Shown: positions 59,151-64,000 of the stretch, piece by piece
Layout of the letters: each line of letters opens with the position of its first letter
Numbering within the stretch: position 1 is the stretch's first letter
Source: an uncultured Collinsella sp.
GTDB taxonomy: Bacteria; Actinomycetota; Coriobacteriia; Coriobacteriales; Coriobacteriaceae
Assembly (NCBI GenBank): GCA_900541235.1
Contig: UQIW01000001.1
Coordinates: 124,001 to 188,000 of the forward strand
DNA length: 64,000 nt
Direction: 5' to 3'
The notes under the pieces: model-generated
Seen by the model: only the letters and a program-made list of their open reading frames with translations
Told to the model about the DNA's origin: nothing
The model's database searches: none
Translations under genes and position numbers: made by a program

Positions 59151-60528
59151 AGGTAGCGGAGGTATCGACGACGCCGGTCGCATTGGCAACCGCGACTATG
59201 ACGATCATGCATAGGAGCAGCACACCCAATGCCTTGAGCAAGAGCTTCGCGAGCTTCTTGCCGCGATAGCTGTCGAGCAATGCGAATCGCCGACGAAGAC
59301 GGCGCTTATCGAGCAGCGCAAAATGCATAAGCACCATAAGGCCATCGACAAAGAAAAAATACTCGATTATGAGAAGCCACGTCGGGTAGCTTTGGTTTGT
59401 TCCCGTGGGGTGAAAGACGGCAAAGTGGCTACCGGCAAAGAACACAAGCAGCGAGAAGCAGACGAGCGTATTCCAAATGCGCCCCAGAGACTCCGGAACG
59501 CGAGAGAGCAGACCGCATGCAGCGGAGGCGGCAGGGCCAGGAAGCCCTGCGGGTTTCTGGAGCCCTTGGGACGCCAACACTGTCTCCGAGTCTGGAGTAC
59601 GGACAGGCGCAGGCGCAGGAGGCCGCACGGGGCGACTCAGATCGTATGCCGCGCGCGTCGCCCGTCCCAATGCTTCCGCACTCGCAAAACGCTTGGCCGG
59701 ATCGAGCGCCATCGACATGCAGACGGCATCGGAAAGTGGAGTGGGAATACCGCGCGCCTCGCATTGCTCGCGCATGTCGAGCCCTGGTTTAGGGTCGACT
59801 CCCGTCAAGCAGAAGAACAACAGGGCGCCCAGCGCGTACACGTCGCTGCGCACACTCGTCTGCCCAAACCCATACTGCTCGGGCGGCGCATAGGGTCGCG
59901 TGCCAAACTTGACGGTGTCGGCATCGGCGCCATCGCGCCATACGCGCGCGATCCCCAAGTCGATAATCACCAGCGATGAAAATGTCAGGCCGTCATCAGG
60001 CGTATAGTTGGCACCTGTCACGATGATATTCGACGGCTTGAGGTCGCGATGGATCACCGGCGCCGACGTCTCCCCCGCTATTGCAAAACCGGCGTGGAGC
60101 TCGCCCACGGCATCGCATAGGGCAGGATACAATTCACGCGCATAATCGGGGGTGGCTCCCAGACGGTCCACCAGCGCCCCGAGCGTCTCCCCTTCGATGT
60201 ATTCCATAACCACGTTGAGCTCGTCGCCCACACGACGACAATCGACGATTCTGGGCAGGTGCTCAAAACGCCTGCCTGCCCGCTGAGCGGCAAACAGACG
60301 CTCGTATGCCCCGCCGATTTGAGCCGAAGCATCGATGCGTTTACGGACAAAGGGGCCGAGCGAACCACCGCCGGTTCCTTCAAAGTACACGAGCTCGGTT
60401 GCTTCAACGGACGAGCGCTTAAGTACACGCTCCACGCGATAGCTGTCGTCGCGATCGAGCGACGCCAGGTGCTCGGCAAGCGCTGCGGTCAGCTCGTCAT
60501 CGGAATATGTTGGGCTCTGAGTATCCAT
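59149..60528 (-). CDS. Hanks-type Ser/Thr protein kinase with C-terminal membrane helices
   Basis: This 459-residue protein has a kinase domain (about residues 30-285) with the ATP loop GTGGGSLGPFVRKRI, EYIEGETL hinge, catalytic HRDLKPSNIIV, IIDLGIARV (DLG in place of DFG), the activation-loop end GTRPYAPPEQYGFGQTSVRSDVYALGALLF and a C-lobe. A Pro-rich linker leads to three membrane helices, so the kinase faces the cytoplasm. No extracellular PASTA sensor is present. The HTH-domain gene 98 bp upstream on the same strand is a likely partner. ATG 60528 has GGAGG. Confidence 0.9.
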   Translation of the reverse strand: MDTQSPTYSDDELTAALAEHLASLDRDDSYRVERVLKRSSVEATELVYFEGTGGGSLGPFVRKRIDASAQIGGAYERLFAAQRAGRRFEHLPRIVDCRRVGDELNVVMEYIEGETLGALVDRLGATPDYARELYPALCDAVGELHAGFAIAGETSAPVIHRDLKPSNIIVTGANYTPDDGLTFSSLVIIDLGIARVWRDGADADTVKFGTRPYAPPEQYGFGQTSVRSDVYALGALLFFCLTGVDPKPGLDMREQCEARGIPTPLSDAVCMSMALDPAKRFASAEALGRATRAAYDLSRPVRPPAPAPVRTPDSETVLASQGLQKPAGLPGPAASAACGLLSRVPESLGRIWNTLVCFSLLVFFAGSHFAVFHPTGTNQSYPTWLLIIEYFFFVDGLMVLMHFALLDKRRLRRRFALLDSYRGKKLAKLLLKALGVLLLCMIVIVAVANATGVVDTSAT

Positions 60529-60626
60529 AGCCTCCATCATAGCGCAGGGCGCAGACACCCCATGGCATCCGCGCCCCGTTCGTTTGCATCGTTGTTCGAC
60601 AGCTCTACCGGCTCAGATATCAGCCG

Positions 60627-61049
60627 CTAACTCACCGTCTCCTCGCCAAAGCGATACAGTTCCTCGTTGACCTTTTGGAGACTGCACCCGCGATCGATGC
60701 AAAAGATGATAATCGCATCGCGGCGGTCCTTGCAGTTAAGGACGCTTACCCCGGCAGCCGTCAGCGCACGGTTGGTCTCTTTGAGCGTCAGCGCCATCGC
60801 AAAGGCAATCTGCAGCACCTTATTGCGACTCGGATGACGCGCACCGGTAAAGATCTGATAGCCAAAGGTCTCATTGAGATCAGCCATACGGACCACGCGC
60901 GAGCGCTCCAAGCCCTTTTCCTGCAGTAGCTGCTTCAGGTAGTCCGAAAGCGACGGGGCGGCAAAGTCGTGCTCCCTGATATAGCCATCGATGTTCGGCG
61001 CATCGAGAAGCTCATTGAGCAACTCCTCGGTCAGCTTTTTATCGGACAT
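60627..61049 (-). CDS. Helix-turn-helix domain protein, kinase partner
   Basis: This 140-residue protein has a helix-turn-helix-like middle (SLSDYLKQLLQEKGLERSRVVRMADLNETFGYQIFTGARHPSRNKVLQIAFAMALTLKETNRALTAAG) similar to XRE-type domains, then a cysteine-containing helical end. It sits next to the Ser/Thr kinase gene in the same direction. Similar kinase/HTH pairs are known in Firmicutes and Actinobacteria by memory, where function is little studied. It may be regulated by, or phosphorylated by, the kinase; this is inference. Confidence 0.7.
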   Translation of the reverse strand: MSDKKLTEELLNELLDAPNIDGYIREHDFAAPSLSDYLKQLLQEKGLERSRVVRMADLNETFGYQIFTGARHPSRNKVLQIAFAMALTLKETNRALTAAGVSVLNCKDRRDAIIIFCIDRGCSLQKVNEELYRFGEETVS

Positions 61050-61081
61050 ACGACTTCACCTCCCCCAGTGCATGCAACATG

Positions 61082-61525
61082 CTAGAAACCGCTTACGTCC
61101 GAACGCTCCCAGCTAGCAACCTGGTCGGGAGACACCGTACCCAGCGCCTCGAACTTCCAGGAGCCGCCCGCCTTCAGATGATTGGTGTTTGCAAGAGCCG
61201 TTCCAACCTGGTTGCCATCGGCATCATACAGAACATATTCAATCTGAATGTAGCTCTTTTCCTTGTCCGTGTTATTGGTCAGGGTGCCCGTGATCTTATA
61301 GGTAAACTGATTGGAAGTGTCTTCAGCCTCGTCAGCAATGGTATACGGTTCTTGCGGTTCTTTTTGCTCCTCAGCCTGCCGTGTCGTCTCGACAGGTTTT
61401 GCCGAATCGCTCGCAGACGAATCGGTTGAGTTGCCGCCCATAGAGCCCACGGCACCGACAATAACCAGCACCACGATGATGCCTAGGACAATCTTACCGA
61501 TTGGCTTCTTTCCCTCTTTTGCCAT
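61082..61525 (-). CDS. FxLYD domain membrane-anchored protein
   Basis: This 147-residue protein has an N-terminal membrane anchor (GKIVLGIIVVLVIVGAVGSM), a Ser/Asp/Glu-rich linker and an FxLYD-type beta domain (FTYKITGTLTNNTDKEKSYIQIEYVLYDADGNQVGTALANTNHLKAGGSWKFEA) exposed outside. There is no lipobox Cys. Its function is unknown. ATG 61525 has an AGGAAGG ribosome binding site 7 nt upstream, but that site lies in the 3' arm of a perfect 14-bp hairpin (61531-61584), so translation may be gated. It sits upstream of the HTH and kinase genes. Confidence 0.85.
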   Translation of the reverse strand: MAKEGKKPIGKIVLGIIVVLVIVGAVGSMGGNSTDSSASDSAKPVETTRQAEEQKEPQEPYTIADEAEDTSNQFTYKITGTLTNNTDKEKSYIQIEYVLYDADGNQVGTALANTNHLKAGGSWKFEALGTVSPDQVASWERSDVSGF

Positions 61526-61530
61526 TATTT

Positions 61531-61584
61531 ATCCTTCCTACGATCCGGCTACCGTGCCGGTACACAGCACATCGTAGGAAGGAT
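61531..61584 (-). promoter_or_regulatory. Hairpin sequestering the ribosome binding site of the FxLYD gene
   Basis: ATCCTTCCTACGAT and its exact complement (61571-61584 and 61531-61544) form a perfect 14-bp stem with a 26-nt loop containing CCGGC/GCCGG. On the minus strand the 3' arm includes AGGAAGG, the ribosome binding site 7 nt before ATG 61525, and the 5' arm is its exact anti-sequence. No T-run follows, so it is not a terminator. It fits a translational switch, RNA thermometer or protein-binding site. Confidence 0.7.
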
Positions 61585-61688
61585 TGAACTTGAATTCATT
61601 AGCTGAGAGCTAAGGCTGCGGTAAACGACCAATGCAGTTATCCAAACGCCGAGCAAACGCACTGCGCGCGACCGTCTGCCGGCAGCGA

Positions 61689-62012
61689 TCAACCCACCGT
61701 GACGGATTCCCCGGTAAAGGCACTGATCATCAACAGGATAAAGAAGGCCAAATAGCTGATGCTCAGCAGGTAGGCGATGACCAAAAAGGCAATCCATCCT
61801 ACATTGGTCTTACCGTCGGCGCGGCGCTGTTCACGACTGCGATAAAGCCAAATCGTCACGCCGATGGCAGTGATAAACAGCACAAGTGCTGCCGCGGCAA
61901 GCCCGGCAAGCGCAAACATCACGCCAATGCTCACAGCAATAACCGGAAGCAGCAGCAAACCGCACCCGCATCCACCCGGACTATATACGGCAGACTGTCG
62001 GCGTCGTTCCAT
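61689..62012 (-). CDS. Small integral membrane protein of unknown function
   Basis: This 107-residue protein has a basic start, a Gly/Cys turn (SPGGCGCG) and three hydrophobic helices (LLLLPVIAVSIGVMFALAGLAAAALVLFITAIGVTIWLY; WIAFLVIAYLLSISYLAFFILLMISAF). No family is recognised. ATG 62012 has GGAGTGA 2-8 nt upstream, spanning the stop codon of the amidohydrolase gene, so the two genes are coupled. Function is unknown. Confidence 0.7.
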   Translation of the reverse strand: MERRRQSAVYSPGGCGCGLLLLPVIAVSIGVMFALAGLAAAALVLFITAIGVTIWLYRSREQRRADGKTNVGWIAFLVIAYLLSISYLAFFILLMISAFTGESVTVG

Positions 62013-62014
62013 CG

Positions 62015-63202
62015 TCACTCCATCACAAGCAATCGTTTATAGACATCGAGGCCTTTGAGTAGGATTTCCTCGTCGAAGAGCATGCTATCGGTATGCAGAG
62101 CGCTTGTGGCATAGGCGGGGCAGCCATCCGAATCACTCGGGTTGTCTTGGCCCTCTGGCATACCCGTGCCCAGCAGGAAAAACACGCCCGGCAAATGGCG
62201 CTGATAGAACGCGAAATCCTCGGCAATTAACAGCGGCTCCTCCATAAGCTGCAGCCCGGGCAAGGCAGGCGCGACGCTGGCAAATAGCTCGGGGTCGTTG
62301 TCGACCGGCGGATAGCCCTCGGCAAAGTCGAGATCGTACGTGCAGCCCGTTGCAGCGCAGGCATCGTCCAGCACGCGGCGCACGCCCTCGCGTGCCCGGT
62401 CGAACATGTCGTCTGTAAACACACGCAGGCTGCCGGCAACATGGGCCTCCCCCGCCACCGCATTGCAGACGGTGCCTGCCTGCAGCAGGCCGAACTTGCC
62501 AATGCAGGGCTCATCGGCACCCAGCTCATCCATCAGTTCGCGCTCGGCAACCAAGAACTTGGCAGCCGCCAGCGCCGCATCGTGCGACTCCTCGACCGGA
62601 ACGCCATAGGTCTTAGCAATATGGATGCTCGTCCCGTGAATATGAATGTGTGTCTCACTCGAACGCGCCAGCAACGGACCGGAGCAGCTCGCCAACGTGC
62701 CGGCGGGCAGATCGGGCCACACATGGAAGCCAAAAATGCGGTCGGCCCCATAGCGCTCGAACACACCGCTCTCGCATACCGTCTTGGCACCACCGGTCGT
62801 TTCCTCGGCCGGCTGGAACACAAAGAGAACATTGCGCCTAATGGCGCCCGGATGCTCGCGAATCGTACGGTCGACATACGTCGCGGCGGCAAGCGCCATG
62901 GCCATGTGTCCGTCATGTCCGCAAGCGTGCATCTTGCCGGGATGGGTTGAGGCAAAGGCCGCTCCCGTCGCTTCCGCGATGGGCAGCGCATCCATATCGG
63001 CGCGAATCGCCGTGGCATGCGCGGCATCAACGCCGGCGTCGAAGAAAGCACAGACGCAGCTGGGGCACGGATGGGTCACTTCGCAGGTGAGCGGTGCCAG
63101 CACGCCCTCGATATAGGCAATGGTTTGCGGAAGATCGAAATCGAGCTCCGGAATGCGATGGAGATCGCGGCGATAGCGACGGAGTTCTTGGAGCTCGGTC
63201 AT
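62015..63202 (-). CDS. M20 family amidohydrolase
   Basis: This 395-residue metal-dependent hydrolase matches the M20D group (IlvE-like hippurate hydrolases and N-acyl amino acid amidohydrolases): YRRDLHRIPELDFDLPQT, AIRADMDALPIAE, PGKMHACGHDGHMAMALAAA with the metal-binding CGHDGH, VLFVFQPAEETTGGAK (EE catalytic pair), GFHVWPDLPAGTL and AEDFAFYQRHLPGVFFLLG. A role as N-acetyl-diaminopimelate or N-acetyl-lysine-type deacetylase is suggested by the divergent lysA but not proven. ATG 63202 has AAGGGA. Confidence 0.9.
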   Translation of the reverse strand: MTELQELRRYRRDLHRIPELDFDLPQTIAYIEGVLAPLTCEVTHPCPSCVCAFFDAGVDAAHATAIRADMDALPIAEATGAAFASTHPGKMHACGHDGHMAMALAAATYVDRTIREHPGAIRRNVLFVFQPAEETTGGAKTVCESGVFERYGADRIFGFHVWPDLPAGTLASCSGPLLARSSETHIHIHGTSIHIAKTYGVPVEESHDAALAAAKFLVAERELMDELGADEPCIGKFGLLQAGTVCNAVAGEAHVAGSLRVFTDDMFDRAREGVRRVLDDACAATGCTYDLDFAEGYPPVDNDPELFASVAPALPGLQLMEEPLLIAEDFAFYQRHLPGVFFLLGTGMPEGQDNPSDSDGCPAYATSALHTDSMLFDEEILLKGLDVYKRLLVME

Positions 63203-63353
63203 AGAGGATCCCTTCGTGAGGCACATCTGTTGCAACTTATTGTGATACAGGATTGTGGCGCACATGTTTCCAGCATATCCCTGCATTTTTTAAACGTTAT
63301 ATACGAATACTCTTGTTTGGTAAAGTGCAACGTGGTAGGGTCGTTACCACTTG
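63203..63353. promoter_or_regulatory. Divergent promoter region of the amidohydrolase and lysA
   Basis: This AT-rich stretch holds the best lysA promoter: TTGTTT (63313-63318), 17-bp spacer, TAGGGT (63336-63341), giving a start near 63348, just before the riboswitch. The amidohydrolase promoter should lie near 63230-63300; no clear hexamers could be fixed. Confidence 0.55.
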
Positions 63354-63567
63354 ATAGAGGCGCGGGCACGAAGAACCGCGGGCGAGCCGGCAGGCTTTGA
63401 CCCCGTGGGGAGGCGAAACCCGCCGAACTGGGCTTTTCGGGCACGAACAACCTGGTGGGCCTGTGGGAAACACCCACAGGACTGTCTGCAGCAATGCGGG
63501 AGCGCTATCCGGACATTGGGTCCACGCTATGCGGATTCGATGCGCAGATGGCGCCGTCTGGATAGCG
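63354..63567 (+). promoter_or_regulatory. Lysine riboswitch (L box) with translational expression platform
   Basis: The 5' part AGAGGCGCGGGCACGAAGAA, the GGGGAGGCGAAACCCGCCGAA core, GGGCCTGTGGG...CCCACAGGACTGTC and the closing GGGAGCGCTAT (to 63508) match the lysine riboswitch consensus, with P1 formed by AGAGGCGC and GCGCTAT. Just before lysA, GGATAGCG (63560-63567) is complementary to CGCTATCC (63502-63509), the P1 3' strand. Lysine binding would thus free or occupy this sequence near the weak ribosome binding site (GCGAGG, 63564-63570). No U-tract terminator is seen, which suggests control of translation. Confidence 0.9.
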
Positions 63568-63580
63568 AGGTTTACGGGAC

Positions 63581-64000
63581 ATGGCATTGACCCCCAACGA
63601 GGCATATGCGGCCAAGCAGCCGTTTGTGGACAAGGAGACACTCGAGCATATCGTCGAGCAGTTCCCCACGCCGTTTCATCTATACGACGAGGCGGGCATC
63701 CGCCGCAACATGCAAGAAGTGCGCGACGCCTTTGCATGGAACCCGGGCTTTAAGGAATACTTTGCCGTCAAGGCCAACCCCAACCCGGCGCTCATCTCCA
63801 TTCTCAACGAATGCGGCTGCGGCTGCGATTGCTCGAGCTATACCGAGCTCATGATCGCCCGCTCACTGGGTATCACGGGACACGACATCATGTTCTCGTC
63901 CAACGACACACCGGCTGCCGACTTTGAGCTCGCCGACAAGCTGGGTGCCATCGTCAACTTTGACGACATCAGCCACATCGGGTTCTTTGAGCGCGTTGCG
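63581..64000 (+). CDS. lysA: Diaminopimelate decarboxylase (partial, C-terminal end missing)
   Basis: LysA decarboxylates meso-diaminopimelate to L-lysine using PLP. The 140 N-terminal residues present include the PLP-lysine motif KEYFAVKANPNPALISIL and DCSSYTELMIARSLG, of fold-type III decarboxylases; the gene runs off the right edge. The lysine riboswitch upstream strongly supports lysA over other decarboxylases. ATG 63581 has GAGG at 11 nt and a weak ACGGGA nearer. An unusual double GCG segment (ECGCGCDCSS) sits in the first third. Confidence 0.92.
   Translation, partial: MALTPNEAYAAKQPFVDKETLEHIVEQFPTPFHLYDEAGIRRNMQEVRDAFAWNPGFKEYFAVKANPNPALISILNECGCGCDCSSYTELMIARSLGITGHDIMFSSNDTPAADFELADKLGAIVNFDDISHIGFFERVA

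Overview
The window reads as a chromosomal segment of a high-GC, anaerobic, gut-type actinobacterium of the class Coriobacteriia, most likely Collinsella. The reasons are a division and cell-wall (dcw) cluster without ftsA, an arginine deiminase cluster, Pta with two acetate kinases, a D-aspartate ligase/racemase pair and a Hanks-type kinase. The species call is inference from gene content and style; no database was used.

Region 1 (1-20.5 kb, all minus strand) runs from a wHTH regulator and CTP synthase (pyrG) through xerD into a dcw cluster in the order mraZ, rsmH, ftsL-like, ftsI, murF, mraY, murD, ftsW, murG, murC, murB, ftsQ, ftsZ (cut by the left edge). murE and ftsA are absent. A DUF1846 protein gene lies upstream of the regulator. 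Region 2 (20.9-28.5 kb, minus) is an arginine catabolism cluster: YfcC/ArcD-type transporter, ornithine carbamoyltransferase, arginine deiminase, ArcT-like aminotransferase and a second, identical arginine deiminase. Its promoter regions are AT-rich and share a spaced GAACGGT motif. No carbamate kinase is present.

Region 3 (28.5-34.7 kb, plus) holds polyphosphate kinase, an RlmCD-type rRNA methyltransferase, a DJ-1/PfpI protein, Maf and a P1-family peptidase. A 372-bp gap follows, with two mirrored nested hairpins around a glycosyltransferase relic. Region 4 (35.1-47.8 kb) holds a GT2 glycosyltransferase and UDP-galactopyranose mutase, pta (plus) facing two tandem ackA genes (minus), an AT-richer MFS/LysR pair, HIT, xseB, xseA, a YugP-type protease and RNase D.

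Region 5 (47.8-54.7 kb, plus) holds a YegS-type lipid kinase, a 30-residue membrane peptide, a secreted and anchored C69 dipeptidase, and an ECF transporter. The transporter has a TrpP-like S component, a fused EcfAA' ATPase and EcfT. A leader peptide with three consecutive Trp codons and a terminator precede the S component, a textbook layout for tryptophan attenuation.

Region 6 (54.8-64 kb) holds aspartate racemase with a D-aspartate-ligase-like ATP-grasp enzyme, a MOSC protein, a secreted coiled-coil hydrolase, a Ser/Thr kinase with an HTH partner, an FxLYD protein whose ribosome binding site lies in a perfect hairpin, a small membrane protein, an M20 amidohydrolase, and lysA (cut by the right edge) behind a lysine riboswitch. 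Many gene ends carry unusually long inverted repeats whose arms differ from copy to copy. No tRNA, rRNA, CRISPR array, intact insertion sequence or prophage was seen.
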